Assembly (NCBI GenBank): GCA_008330645.1
Contig: VLTN01000008.1
Span: 496,001 to 560,000 of the forward strand
DNA: 64,000 nucleotides
Origin: Cafeteria roenbergensis
Lineage: Eukaryota; Sar; Bigyra; Bicosoecida; Cafeteriaceae
Direction: 5' to 3'
How positions within the stretch are numbered: the first letter of the stretch is position 1; each line of letters starts with the position of its first letter. Below the pieces are notes generated by a model. That model ran no database searches, was not told where the DNA came from, and saw nothing but the letters and a program-made list of their open reading frames with translations. Positions 1 through 14,288 of this stretch are shown one piece after another. Both the position numbers and the translations under genes were made by a program.

Positions 1-313
1 CCCACGCCCAGCTTGCGATGAGGCCGAGCACCAACGCCAATAGAGGAGCAGCAAGCGCGGCAGCCAGCAGTTGCCACCCGTCGAGCTCCCATGGCGGGCC
101 CATTTCTCGCGAGTTTGCGTGGTGCGCGCGCCTGCTGCTCTGTGCAGAGAGAGGCCAAGACAGAGTTCGCCCTCCCCAAATATGCGCTAGTTGTACCAAT
201 AGCACGCTGGCCCAGCCGACCGCCCAGAAACGCCATCGCCGCACATCTGCGGCGGGCGGCGCCGGGAGCGGCGACCCGACCCTCGAGGAGCAGCGAGGCG
301 GGGGGGGGAAAGG
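1..313. other. upstream flank of the first gene, no gene recognised
   Basis: This stretch lies upstream of the chosen start of the first membrane-protein gene. A plus-strand frame is open from position 18, but its translation has no signal peptide or domain-like composition. The better start at 314 begins with a clear signal peptide and splices in phase. I read this stretch as promoter and 5' leader. Confidence 0.4.
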
Positions 314-3300
314 ATGGCTATGCCATTCATCCGTCTTGCGGCTCTCGTTTGCGCCGCTGTCCTGGGGGCAGGCGCCCCGGTGCTGCAGCAGCGAGCGTTC
401 TCGGCGCTGGCTGGCTCGCTCGAGGGACCCCGCATCGTCTTTGCCGCGCGGCTTCAGGGATCCGGAGGTGAGCTGGCCAGACAAGGCGCGAACGGGGGGC
501 AGCGGTGCGCCTTCCCTCGCCGCGGCAGCCTGGGGCGCAGCCGAGGCGGCCCGTCGCGACGGCCGAAAGCCCCGGCCCCCCCCCCAGCCTTCCGCCCTGC
601 CCGCAACGCTCGCCCTCGTCAGCCCCCCCCGCCCTCCTCGTGGCGCTTTGCCGCCCCGCTCCTCTGTCGCAGACGCCATCATCGCGGTGGCTGCGCCGCG
701 GCCCGCCGCGGCCGAGCTTGGCGCCCTCGAGGCTGCGGCCGGAACAAAGGGACGCAACGTGCTTTCGCTGCTGCGCAACGCAGGCCTCCTGCCGAAAACG
801 CCCCCCGCGTCGACTGGGGAGCCCCCGCCGTTGCCTCACCCGGCGGCGGCGCTTCGGCTGGCCCATGGCCCTGTGGCCCCAACTGACTGCAGCGGCCTGG
901 ACGGCGCCGCCACGGGCTCCTTTGCGCTGCAGGTGCTGCGCTGGCACGCAGCAGGCACCGAGTCGCTTGCCACCGACCTGCCCGCCACTGCCATTGCAGC
1001 CTTCGCCACACCCGTGGCTTGCGTCTTTGTCCCCCCTGGGACAGTCGCTTGGGCGCGCGTCCCGGCCGAGCTGGTGGCGCCGGAGCTGGGGGCCGACGCA
1101 GCGGACTGCGACACTTCGCTGCTGGCCGCCGACGCTGCGCTCGCGTCGGCGCGGTCTCGGAACAAATCGGCCGTCTGGGCGCCTGCCGCGGCGCCGGCGG
1201 GAGCTGCTGACGGGCCCAGCCCTGGAAAGTGCTCGGCCTTTCTTCAGCTTGCGGTCCCTGCTGCGGTGCTGGCTGCGGGGGACCCTGCGGCGAGCTTGGT
1301 GGCCGCGCAACAAGGGCAGGCGCGCGGGAGACGGGAGGCCGGGCTGGGAACCGCACGGCAGCGCGACACAAGCGCCGCTTCGGCCAGCGCCGGGGTAGTG
1401 GAGGGCGACGACGGGCAGGCTCGGGTGCTGGTGGGCCCGGTGACAAGGCTGGGTTGGCGCGCCATAGGGCGAGCGTCTGAGCCGTCGGCAGCCGCGTCTC
1501 CCGGTTTCGGGACAGGCACCTCTTCGTCTGCGACCGCTGGCGAGCACATGGACGCCGGCGGGGCATCGGACGTTCGATCCGCCGCGGCCTCTGGTCGCAG
1601 CCTCGTGGCGTCCGTGCTCACGAGCGCCGTCGGGGGAGAGGCGCTGGCCTTCGCCTCGTGGCCTCAGAAGGACTGCGTCGTCCCGACGGGCGCCTGGGTG
1701 GGCGGCGCCGAGGACCAGCTCGTGTCGTCGCCGCTCCGCCCCTGCCTCCCGGGGCACCTGCCGCTGTCAATGGCGCTGTGGGGGCCGACGGCCGCGGTGG
1801 CGGGCGCCTCTGGCTCGGCGCTTGCAGTGTCCGCTGGGCCGGTGTCCGTGCCCTCGCCCTCCCGCGGCGGCGCCCAGGAGGCCTCGCCACTGGGCCGGTC
1901 TGCTTCGCTGCCGGCCAGCCTGGCCTCGCAGCTCGGCCTGTCAGTCCGAGCCCCCGGCGCGTTTTCGCTCGCAGCGGTGGGCTGGGACCCCGGAGCGCTG
2001 CAGTCCGCTCGAGGCCGGGTCGTCGGCTCTGTCGCCGCGTCGGAGGACGACGCTGCGTCTGTCCGGCGGACCGGCGCGTCTCTCGAGTCGACTGTTCCCG
2101 GTGCCCGCCCCGCGGTGGTGGCGGTTTGGCCGCTTCCCTCTGAGACGGCCACTACCGCTGCTGACCCGCCCCCCCCTCGGGCCTGGGCTCCGTTCGGCGG
2201 CCTCCGCGGGCCCTCCTGCGACGTGCACATCGGTATCGACCTGCCGTCGGGCGGCGAGGGCAGCGCCCCCGCGGCCGAGGTGGAGCTTAGGCTGGCGTCG
2301 GACTGGCAGCGCGGCGCAGCTTCCGTACCCCTGGGCAGGGCCACCATCGCCGCTGGCTTCTCGACGGTGCTTCGCCTCGGGAACCTGACCGCGACCAGGC
2401 CTGTCACTGGCGCCTCCAGCCCGGGCCCGGACCGGGTGGCGTCCATCGTCGTGGTCCGCGTCCGCAATCCCGCCACCGGCCTCTTCGACAGCAGCGACGC
2501 CGCGCACCAGAGCGCGGCCGTGGGGGTGCTGCGGGGCTGCGTGGGCGGGCCGTCTCAGGAAGCCAGCGTGGCTGGCGGCAGCGGCGGCTTCGCGGTCGAG
2601 GCACAGCACGACGGCTCTGCCGGGTCGTGGCGGCGGCTCTGCAGCAACGGCAGCAGCGTCGAGGACGCGCTGGAGGTTGTCGCGGCTCCAGGGGCAGAGG
2701 GTGCGGAGCTGCGCCTGCGGCCTGCGGCCGGCACCCCGCTTTTGCGAGTGGCCGAGGTCGGGCCGCTGGAGCGCGGGGCCGCGCTTTACCGCCCGGACGG
2801 TATGCTCGGGCGGGTGACGGGCGTCGCGGTTTCGGGGTCCCCCTTGGTGCTGTCGCTGCGGCCGGCGTCCGCGGCAGCGTCGGGGCACGCGGTCGCGTCA
2901 CGCGCCCCCCGGGTGGTGGTGCTGGCAGTCGAGGGCGGCAGCGTCTCCGCCAGCGACGCGGCGGCTGGCAGGCGCTGTGTGGTGCGCGTCACGGTGAGGC
3001 GGGCGCCTCCGAATTCCGAGCCGAGCCCGTCGTGGGTGACGGCCGGCGTCGCAGCGGAAGTGCTCGGCGGGGTGGCGACCAACGGCACTGGCAGCGGGCG
3101 CCTGGGCGATCCGCTCCAAGGCCTCGTTTCGGGGCCTGGAAACGCGTCGGCGGGGGCGGCAGAGCTGGCGGCAGCCGCGGTAGGGGCGTGCCCGCAGTCT
3201 GCGGCTGTCGCTGGCGGGCCGGGGTCCGGTCGCTCGGCGGTTCTTTGCGCCGACTCGGGAATTTGCAGCGCGTCGTACATCCTCTGCACCGACGGCGCCG

Positions 3301-5933
3301 CCTCTGCCGTGCTGGATGCTTCCCCCGCCGGCCTGGAGTGCCGAGGCCGCGGCTCCCTGGTGCCGGCCCGGCAGACAGCGGCACCAGGGGGCGTGTGCTC
3401 CGCAAACCGCGCCCCCGTGGCCGGGGTGACGGGCGCCACAGCCGCCCGGGCGCTCTGTCGCCGGGTGTCGGGCGGTCGGCACTGCACCGCGACGTGCGCC
3501 GCTACACGGGTGGTGTGTGGCCGGGGCGGGTTCGAGAGCGACCCCCTGGTGGAGACGGCGCCGGCAGGGAAGGCCTGCCTTGCGGGCGAGTGGGTCGACT
3601 CCACGCACCCCACTTGCACGACGGTACCGGATGTGGGCTGCCTGGGCGCGCCGGTGGCAGAGGCGCAGCTCCGCTGCGCTGCGCTCCCGTCGGACGGAGA
3701 GCCGGTCACTGCGGCCTCATCGGCCGGCACGGAACTGTCCCCCGGGGCGGAGCTGCGAAGGGAGTGCAGCCCCCTCGTCTACACGTGCGACCGCCTCAAG
3801 AGAGGCCCTGTGGCGCCCGCGCCGCCGGGAACGCGCTGCCGGCCCGGACTGCCGTTTGCCGACGCGTCGGTGCTGCACACCATGCCGGCCAGCGACAGGG
3901 AGCAGCTGGCGGAGGGGGTTGCGGACGCGCTGTCGGGGTTCCAAGCGACGCCCCCTGCCAACGTGGGGGTGCTGCTGTCGCTCTCGGCCGGGGAGGTCTT
4001 GCCCGCGGACGCCGTCCAGTGCTTCGAGTCCAGCGTGGCAGAGCTGGCGGAGGAGACGGGGCACACGTGCCCGGCGGCCGGCACGGGCGCGGGCTCGAGC
4101 GCCGGGCTGCCGGGCTGGCCCCAGGCAACGGCCTTGGCCGGCTTGCTGGATCTGCCGGCGGCCAGCGACGACGCCGAGGCGGCCGCGACGGCGGCCGCAG
4201 TGGCCGTCGGCGCGGCCGCCAGCGACCTGGCAGCCACCGCAGCAGCAGCCGGCCGCGCTGGCTGGCAGGCCGCGCTGCAAGGCGGCGGCGGCGGCGGAGG
4301 GAGCAGCCCCTCGACGTCGAGCGGCGCAGCGGAAACCGCCTTCCGCGCTGCCGCGTCGCCGCTGCTGTGGCGCTGCGTGGCCGAGCCGGCGAGCCTGTGC
4401 GCGGCCGAGGCTTCCGCCTGCCCGCTGGCGGGGCCCGACTGCTCAGCGCCGGAGGCCGATGCCGCTTGCGGGGCAAGCCCATCGCTTCCGACCCGCGGCC
4501 CACCCGGCACAGCCTGCTTCGCCGGGCTGCTCGTCCCCTGGGACCACGACGTGTGCGCCGGCATGGCCGATCCCGTGTCGGGCGTGCTGCGAAACCGGCT
4601 GGATCCCGCTCACGCGGACGCAGTTCCCCGCGCCTACGCTGCCGCCGCGCTGGTGCTGGAGGGAGTGCCGGCCGCTGCGGGGTCGTCCCTCGCGCTGCAG
4701 CTGGGAGTGCGCCGCGCGCTGGGGAACCTCTACTCGCCTCTTCTTGTGGCAACTCAGGTGACGGGCCCGACGGGGGCCAAGGTCCCTGCGGTTGCGGAGC
4801 AGCTGATCCTGATTCGTGCCTTCGACGCCGGGGCGGCGGAAGCCATGGGGCTCGCGGTGTGCCACGGAAACGCCACGCTCAGCCGGAACGCTGCCGCAGG
4901 CCTGACGCCCGAGAGCGCCGTGCCGACGCGCAGCTTGAGCGCGAGGCCGGCCGTGCCCTGGGCTCTGCCGCTGGCGCCCCTGCAGGGCGAAGCCCCGCCT
5001 GCAGCAGTAGGCCTGACATCGGCGGCGGGCGGGTGGGGCGGCGGGTGGGGCGGCGGCACAGCCGTGCTGCAGGTGTACCTGGGAGCCGAGACCAGCGACA
5101 ACGCACGCGTGCTGGCCAACAGGCTCGCGCGGGACCTAGCGACTGGCCGCTTGGAGCGGAGAGTAGCGGCCGCAACGGGCGTGGGAGGCACGCTGAACCG
5201 CTTGCTGCTGTGGAACGGCACTGGCTGTGCCGCGGTGGACGCTCTGGACCCGCTGGCGCCGCTGCCCCTCGGGTCAGGCAGCGTTGCAGTGCTGCCAGTC
5301 GTGAGCAACCCGCGGCACCCCGAGTTCGGGTTCGTGCCTGGCCCATGGGCGTGGTGGCTGGACCTCCCACTGGGCGCGCAGATTTCCATCATTGCGGTGC
5401 TGTCCGTGCTGCTGCTGGCTTGGGGATGGCAGCCTGCTCGACGCAGCGATGCTGCGGCCGGCCGTGCGACGGCACGCTGCCCCGCAAGCGCCGCAAGCAT
5501 GGCGCCGCCCGGCGGGTGGTTCAGGACCCCGGGGGCTGGGGCCGGTCTGGCATCAACGGCCGACGGGGACTGGGCCGAGCCAACGGCCGAGGCAGAGCGC
5601 CGGGCGAGGAGGAAGAGGAGGACGATGCGTACGGCATCCCTGCTGCGGTGCTGCCTCAGCGCCGGCCCCGTCAGGATCCCAGCCCAGCGGTGGCATCCGC
5701 GTCGGGATCGGCGGGAGAGACCCGCCCCGGCCCTTCGCGCGCCCGCAGTACCGAGCAGCCTCGTACCGGGGGCCGGGCCAGGGTGCACCCTTCCGGAGGC
5801 TCCGAGGCGAGCGCTGAGCGCCGCAGCCGAGCCGCGCCCATTGCGCGAGGGCGCAGCTTCCAGCATTCGCAGCGCAGCGCCGCAGCCCGGAGCGGCGCCC
5901 CAGCGCCAGCCAGCGGGTCACGGCGTCTCATGA
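314..5933 (+). CDS. Large cysteine-rich type I membrane protein, family not recognised
   Basis: I do not recognise a family. The gene is read as two exons, 314-467 and 673-5933, with donor GTGAGC and acceptor GTCGCAG joining in phase 1. Exon 1 starts with a strong signal peptide (MAMPFIRLAALVCAAVLGAG). The long extracellular part is Ala/Gly/Ser rich. It contains at least four cysteine modules around 3260-3360, 3480-3600, 3760-3870 and 4440-4530, each resembling C-x7-8-C-x10-18-P-x-G-x2-C-x2-G, with several N-x-S/T sites. One hydrophobic segment near 5380-5425 (ISIIAVLSVLLLAWGW) is the likely membrane anchor, followed by a basic cytosolic tail. After that anchor a different plus frame, ending at 6160, reads more like a natural acidic then basic tail, so a small unrecognised intron may change the C-terminus. 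A surface or phagosomal role is only inference. Confidence 0.6.
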
Positions 5934-6484
5934 GCGGCCAACAGCGCCAGTCTTCGGGGCCCAGCGCTCAGCGCCCGGGACGGTCCATGCGAAACGCAAC
6001 ACACGTCGTTGTTGGAGGTGCTAGCATGTGCCCTCCCGCCCGCAGTTCCATGCGCATGGGCCATGCGCGCTCGGGCTCCTCTGGGTTCGACGACGACCCG
6101 CGTCCGCCGTCGCCCACAAGCTCGGGCAACCGCTCGCAGCGCTCGCGCCGTGACCTCTAGCAAACGGCGCAAGCACGGTGCGCTTGTTTTTCACGAGGGG
6201 GTCGGCCGTTTCAATGATGTCGCCGGTTCCTGTTGCGCAGCTTTGGGTTGATTGTGTCTGTTGTTACAAGGCTGCCCCAGAGGGGATCGAATGCAGCAGC
6301 CGAGAAGCCCGCGCGCAGGCGGCAGCGGGGCTCCACGGAATCGAGCAGTGCGGCATCCTAAAACAGGCTCTCAGCGCCACGGCTCAACGCACTCACACTT
6401 GACCTCTGTTGCTCGCAAACAAAACCCTCGATTCGGGGCCACGGCGGGCGCGCAGCTTGCGGCGGTCCCGGGCCACTCAGCTCG
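5934..6484. other. convergent intergenic region
   Basis: This lies between the 3' ends of the membrane-protein gene and the kinase gene. The first 230 bases may still be coding if the membrane protein ends at the TAG at 6160 in the alternative frame. The rest holds nothing I can name and is probably the shared 3' UTR of two converging genes. Confidence 0.4.
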
Positions 6485-9400
6485 TCAAGAGGGCCGAGGC
6501 GGGACCGCGGCCGAGGCAGCCTCGCCGCCGTCGGCCTCAGCTGCGAACTTCCGGAGCAGCTCGGAGTTGTCGTACAACACAGGGTTGCCGTCGTCCGTCC
6601 AGCCCTGCCCAAACGCCACAGCAAGCACGTTCTTGGCCCTGGCTTGCATGTAGCCTCGCAGGGCAGCCTCGGCCACCTCGTCCGGCGCGTTGCGAAACAC
6701 TGCCTTGGCAGACCGCGACCGGACGTCTCCAAGCTGCTGCACGGCCACCGGCTTGGACCTCGACTCCGGCACCGCATCAAGCTGCGGGCGGGCGTGAACG
6801 GACCCGCTCCTCATCATTGCCATGTGGGGAAGAGCCGGCGACGGCCCGAACGGAGCCGCTTTTCGCGAGCTGAGGGTATCGCCTTCTCCCAAGTGGGATG
6901 CCGGCGACGCCGACGTCCCGCCCCCGCTCCGGCGCTGGCCGTCGCCGTTTGTGGACGTGCTGAGGCGGAGCGACGACCCCAGGCCGCTCGCCTGGCCTGC
7001 CGTGACGGCGAGGTGGAACTCGCTGCTCGAGCTGGATGGCGCCTTGCTGTCCTTGGCCATCTTCGAGGCGGAGGAGGAGGCCCAGTGGCCCGGCGCAGCA
7101 ACGCGCGGAGTCGCAAGCGGGCTGCCTCCGTCCGCGATGCGGGGCGAGGAGGCGTCGTGGCGCGTCGTTTGTGAGCCGCTGATGCCCGACACGAACGGCG
7201 CGTCCAGCCTGCTTCCCATCTCCGTGGCGCCGGACTCCAGCGCCGGGTCACGGGCGTCGGCCTCGTCGGCAGAGCCCCCGGCACCGTCTTCCATAATGTC
7301 GTCGAGATTGAACACCGTTGAGGCTCGCGGGTCCCTGTCACCCAGGGCCTGCGCAGCCGCCTCCTCGTCCTTGGACACGCCCACAAGGTCCCTCCTCGAC
7401 CGGGCTTCGGCCGCCCACTCCTCGTCTGGGCGGTCCTCCCGCTCCGAGTCGTCTTCCGATGTCGTCTCGTCCTCGTCTTCCTCGTCGTCATTCGCCACCT
7501 CCCTGGAGCGGCTCCCGTCGCCGCTCGCTCGGCTGCGGCCTCTCCTCATGGAGCGAGCTGCGGTCGAGCGCGACGCGGCGCCGGTGATGAGCATGGGCGA
7601 GGACTTTGGGGCTGGGGCATCCGCCGTCTCCCCAGCAGCGCGCGGGTTGTCGCTGCCGGAGGTCGACCCGGCGCGGCCGCTGCGACCCGCCAGCGCCGGT
7701 GACGACTGGCTGTTCGACGCCAGCGCCACTCCATCCAGAGAGGCCGCGCCGTCTGCCGTGCTGACGCTCCCCGTGACCGACTGGCCCATGGCAGAGCCGA
7801 ACTGGCGCAGGGAGGCGCCCCCTCTGGCGGCTGTTCCGGCTGCGCCGGGCGCCACGTCCGTGCTCCCGGACTGCGCCAGCCTGGACCGGCGGCCAGTGTC
7901 CACCCGCGGGCCGGGCACAGAGCCCGAGCTGCGGGACCTGCCCGGCTTGGCGGACGCACGGCCGGCGCCGGCAGGGCTCAGGCGGGGCGCTCCCCCCCCT
8001 CGCTGAGCAGCCACGCCAAGCTCCGGGGCGTCGTCGCCCTCCATCTCCCAGTCAACGTCGGGAAGGGTGTCGTCCACCGTTCCAGCCAGCAGCGCCCCGG
8101 AGGCGTCCACGAACAAAGGCTCCTCCCTCTTGCGCGACTGGCTGCGCGGCGCAGCGGGAGGCAGGCGCTGTGCCGCGTCGTGGGCCGCCGCGGCGGCCAG
8201 CAGCGCAGCGTGGAGCGGGTGGTAAAGCCGGCTGGCAGACAGCGCGCCCGCAGCCGCGCTGGCTGCGTCGCGCGACGCGTGAGCGCTGGGTGAGACGGAC
8301 GAGGCGCCAGGCGGCTGCTGGTGCGCTGACGAGCTCGCGCTGTGGGGCGACCATCGCCCGGGAGTGGCGGTGCCTGCGCGGGACGAGACGACGCTGCTGT
8401 CCACGCTGGGCAAGGCGTCGCGGGTTTCGTCAGACTTGCTCCCCGCCGCGGCGTCGCTGGCGCCGGTTGACAGGCCCTGGCCGGGACCAGCCGAGGCCGC
8501 CTTGGCGGGGCTTGGGTCTGACGGGGGCTGCTGGCCGGGAGGGCCAGGCGCCACGCGCTGGGCCGAGGCGTGGCGGCGGCGCCCTCCGACGCCGATGCCG
8601 CCGCCGGAGTGAATGTCCGACGCTGCGGCGGCCTGGGACGCAGGGCCCGTCGCGGGCCCGTGGCCGGCTCCGTGCAGCTGCAGGGCCGGCTCGTCCTCCG
8701 CGTTGCTTGCGCGCATGACCACCACGGCAGGCCGGGGCATGCCCTCCGACCACGTGGGAGTGGGGTCCACGCGCGGCACGCGCCAGGCGCGGGCGTCCGG
8801 CGCGCTCCCGGCCGCTTCGCGCTCTTCCGCGTCGGCTGCGTCGCCGTTGCTGCTGTCGCCGCTGCTGGAACAGGCAAGGAAGGCTTGCCACGACGGCGCC
8901 ACACCCGTGGCCGGTGACACGCCCACAGCGGCCCCACTCGCGGGGCTCTCAATCTCCGTGAGGTCCGCAGCTGCGGGGTCCGCGGCCGTCGTGCCCGCGC
9001 TGCCGGCTGGGCGAGCGGGGCCGGAGCCGACGCTGCCGAGGCGCAAGAACCGCTTCGCCGGGGCTTCCGCGGAGGGCACCCCAGCGCCCCGGTGAACCGA
9101 GGACCTGCTCTCGCGGCTGGTCAGGTCGAAACGCCGCCTGCCCTCTGCGTCGTCGTCATCGCTTGCGTCGTCTTCGTCGTCGCTTGCGTCGCCAAGCAGG
9201 CTCTGCCAGGCCCGGGCCTGGATTGCTGAGGCCGCGGTGGCCGTCGTTGACGCGCCCCCGCTGGCTATGACGGACCCGCGAATGCCTTGCATGGCCTGCA
9301 CATCGGCAAACACCGACACCTCAGAGGCGCCGCCCGCCCAAGGAATGTCCGGCGCGACGGCGCCGTGGATGCTTCCCGACGACGCCGACGGGTCGATCCC

Positions 9401-12269
9401 CCCCTCACCGCCGACGGCAGAGCGAGGGGAGGCATGATGGCTTCGCGTGGTCGAGGAGGACAGGTGGCCAGGCACCGGCGGGGGGCGGATTCCCACGGCC
9501 TCGGGCACAGCGAACTTCGGCGACGGCGCCGCCGCCCCAGTGCCCCACCCGGCCGCCCCATGCTGGGGAGCGCCGGCGGCAGAGCCTGCAGGCGCAGACC
9601 CCGCCGAGCCGGGATCGCCCGGCGGGTGCGGGAGGGGCGGCAGCCTTGCCGGGGGCTGCGGCGTCGCCTGCGAGGCGACGGAGCCACTGTTTGCCCCAGC
9701 CGACGTCTGAGCAGCCGCCGGAGGGAGTGCGGCAGACGGTCGCGCATCGCCAGCCATAATGGCGGCTGAATCGCTGCCCACAGAGCCGAAGAGCGACACC
9801 CCGAAGCTGAGCCTCCCCACCAGCGCCACGTTCTGTTGCTGCTGCTGGTGCTGCGCACGCTGGGCCTGACGCTGCGCTGGCCCGGAGGGAGGGGGAGCGG
9901 TGCTGCTGACGCTGCTCGCGCCGCTCGATGCGCTCGGGTGGATGCCCGCAGCAGGCGTGACGGCCAGCGCCGTGCCGTCGAACGACCCAGAGCCGGCCGT
10001 CGGCGGGGAGGCCGGCGGCAGACCCAGCGCGTGCGGCTGAGGCGCGGGGGCAGAGGCACTGTCGGAGGAGTGGTGGTACGTTCCTTGGGCGGCAGGATCA
10101 CCGCTGCTCCTGCCACGGCTCCCTGAGCCCGTGTGGCCGGCAAGCTCGTCGCCGACCATGACGGAGCGCATCCGCGAGTCGAAGGCGAGGAACGTGCTTG
10201 TTGGCTGCCCACTGCCGCCAGCCCCACCGCCGAGCGCCTGTGCCATGCCAACCGAGTCCACTCGCGACATCATGCGGCCGTATCCGAGGCTGCCTCTCAT
10301 CACAGAGCTGCCACGAGCGAACCCGCCGGCTGGCTGGGCTGCAGGACCGTCGATGCCAGGGCCGCCGGCGTTGGACTGAGCCCGCATCAGAATGCGGCGC
10401 AGCGCGGACGAGTCGGTTCCGCCTGCGGAGCCCGCGCCTGATTGCGGCGCAAGGCTGTCGTTCGCGCGCCCGGGCGCCGCGGACGGGGGCTGGGAGAACT
10501 CCGCCACCACAGCCAAAGAAAGGGACGCGGCGAGGCGGTGACCGCCCCCCGGTCTCGCGCCGCTCGTGCCTGTCGCAGCGCTGCCCTGGGGCCCCTCGCC
10601 GAGGTCTGGCAAAACCGATGCCATTCGACTTGCCATGCGCGCCACCGGAACCCGCGCGCTCGTGCTGGCCACGAACGGGTGGGCAAGCAGTGCCACGGCT
10701 GAGGGGCGGGAGCTGGGGTCGCGGCGGAAGCACTGCGACAGGAAGTCCCGCAGGCTGGCTGGCAGGCGCTCTGGGATCGTGGGCAAGCGGGAGGCGTCTT
10801 TGGTTACGTGAACAAACAGCGAGGGCGCGTCCCTGATGCCCCTGTCCGACCAGGGCGGCCGGCCCGTCGCAAGCTCAAGCACAGTCGCCCCGAGTCCCCA
10901 GATGTCAGCCGCCGGCGTGGGAGCGTCGCCGCGCATTGTCTCGGGGGACATGTAGTACGGGGATCCTTGGACGCGCCGCCCGCCTCCTTGGGACGCGTCC
11001 ACAGGGCTGCCGAGCGCCACGCGCATGCTGGCCGCTCCGAAATCGGCAAGAAGCACCGTTCCGTTGTCGTCTAGCAACAAGTTATCGGGCTGCGGGGGGC
11101 CAGGAGCGGAGCAAAAACTCGAGCGAATGCAAGTGGTGGCCATCGGAGCGACTGCGGGCGCACCGCGGATGTCCAGCGCGCGCTGCAGTGCCTACCTTGA
11201 CATCGCAGTGAATGACGTTCCGCGAATGCAGCCAGCCCAGACCACGAAGCGCTTGCACTGCGTATCTGGCAATGACCCCTGGAGGAAGTTCGCCCATGTC
11301 CCGCAAAAACTGCCTCGCCGAGCCGCCAGGAACCCATTCCATGAGGATGCAAAGCGTCGAGCCCCGCATCTGAGACCCAAGGTACTGCACAATGTTCGGG
11401 TGCGTTAGGCGCCTGCGAAGTCGCGCGATACGATGGGGGAAAAGGGCGCTCAGAAGCAGCGGTCGCCTGTCACAACCAGCGCGGCCTGGCAGCCAGCGAC
11501 AGCACGACGACGGCGAGGGGATTGGGGGCGGGGCGGGGGCAGCGGCAGCGGCGCTGCAGGAGCGGGCCACCCTGGCGATCGCGGGCGGGCATCGACGCGT
11601 CCAGGCGGCGGCAGCGATGGGGCCGCTGCTGGCGGCGGCCAGCGAGCAGAAACGTCAGCAGCGGGCGAGCGCAGAAAATTGCCAGGCTCCGCCGCCGCGC
11701 GCTGCGCTGGCGCTGTCCTCAGGCCGGGTCCCAGCCCATCGCGATGGTGCACGCCAGCACGAACGCGGGTGTCGGCGTATCGAGCCCAGCAAATCCCGGC
11801 GCGGGCTGGCAAAGGCTGCTGCGGCTCCCGTGGCAAGGGCGTCGCCGGAACGTCCCCGCCGAGCGTCTTGGCTCGCCCGCTGCGCGCGGCCTCACCGGAG
11901 CGTGTTGATTTCGGTGCGGATGTCCTTGATCGCATCCGCGGACTGCTTGGAGAGGTCGACCTCCTTGACCGCAAACAGTGCGCCCGTGTCGGGCTGGCGA
12001 GCAACAAACACCGCGCCCGACCCCCCTCGCCCGATGCAAGGGCCGCGCCTCCATCGCAGCACCACGCGCGTGCGGTCAGAGGCAGATGCAGACGCTGGGG
12101 GGCCCGCGCCACCGGGGGGCGCCTCCTCTCCGGCCACGGGCTTGGCGGCCAAGGACTCGTCTTTCTGCAACGACGCACGAGGGGACGCCTTCGCCCCAGC
12201 CTCGGGCACCGAGCCATTGCTGGCTGGCACCGCGCCCGGAGGCGCAGGGGACGACGCGCACAGTCCCAT
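6485..12269 (-). CDS. MAP3K-like (STE11-type) protein kinase with N-myristoylation signal
   Basis: Three exons on the minus strand: 12269-11896, 11412-11196 and 11089-6485, giving about 1731 residues. The start is the first ATG in this frame and gives MGLCASS, a classic N-myristoylation signal (Gly2, Ser6), so membrane targeting is likely. The kinase domain is N-terminal: glycine loop IGRGGSGAV (79-87), ATP lysine K102 in FAVKEV, catalytic loop IHCDVKPDN (D195, N200), DFG at 213-215, and SPYYMSPE as the activation-segment end. Subdomain sequences such as LTHPNIVQYLG and MEWVPGGSARQFL match MEKK/ANP-type MAP3Ks. The HRD arginine is Cys194, making it a non-RD kinase. The remaining roughly 1400 residues are Ser/Ala/Gly-rich low complexity with acidic patches and one more ordered C-terminal end (GYMQARAKNVLAVAFGQGW). 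Intron acceptors are TTCGCAG and CCCGCAG. The kinase assignment is firm; pathway and substrate are unknown. Confidence 0.85.
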
Positions 12270-12852
12270 TGCCCCGGAGCCGAGGCTCCCTGGGCGGGCC
12301 TGGTGGGGAGTGCAGCTCGCAGCGCAGGAGGCAGGACGGACCGTGCTGCTGATGCAACAAGCGAGTCCGATGCGCGGCAAGGGAAAGCAGCTGAGTGGCT
12401 GCGGCCTGCCCGCAAGCCGCTGGGTGCTTGTCCAGCAGGAAGCCGAGGGCTGCCTTTGGCAGTCGGCACGCGCGCGCCACTGGGCGGGGGCGGCCAGCTT
12501 GCTGCGGGCCTGGGCGAGGTGGAGGGCGCACGACAGGGGCGAGCGTGAGGTACTTTGGAAGTCCCAGACACCGCACCACGCCGCACAAGCACCCCAATCA
12601 CCCCCGTCGAGCGCCCTGTGATGAGAAGGGTGCGGCACGAGTGCCGAAGCTTGCCAGCGGGAGGCTGGCTGACCCCGGTTCCAGCGGCATGAGCGTCGAG
12701 CCTGCGCCAAAGACGGGCCGCCGTGGCGAGGCCGTTTTCGGCATGCCGCAGGCAGGCCGCACGTGAACGCGCAGGCAATCGCACGCCAACACACACAAAC
12801 ACACAGGAAAAGACGCAACGAAGCGAGACGCAACGGGCCGGGCGGCACGGGC
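12270..12852. other. kinase 5' region and DIM1 3' flank
   Basis: This lies between the kinase start and the DIM1 stop, both on the minus strand. The kinase frame stays open upstream to 12848 but contains no earlier ATG, so I treat the stretch as promoter and leader. No regulatory motif could be named. Confidence 0.4.

Positions 12853-14288
<1,436 letters not shown>

Noticed and set aside
2627-6160. Long second plus frame over the first gene
   Set aside because: Over most of its length it lacks the signal peptide, cysteine modules and membrane helix, and is Arg/Gly-rich shadow sequence. Only its last part may be used, as noted.
12270-12848. Kinase start extended to 12848
   Set aside because: The extension begins with GTG, contains no ATG before MGLCASS, and would bury the myristoylation signal.
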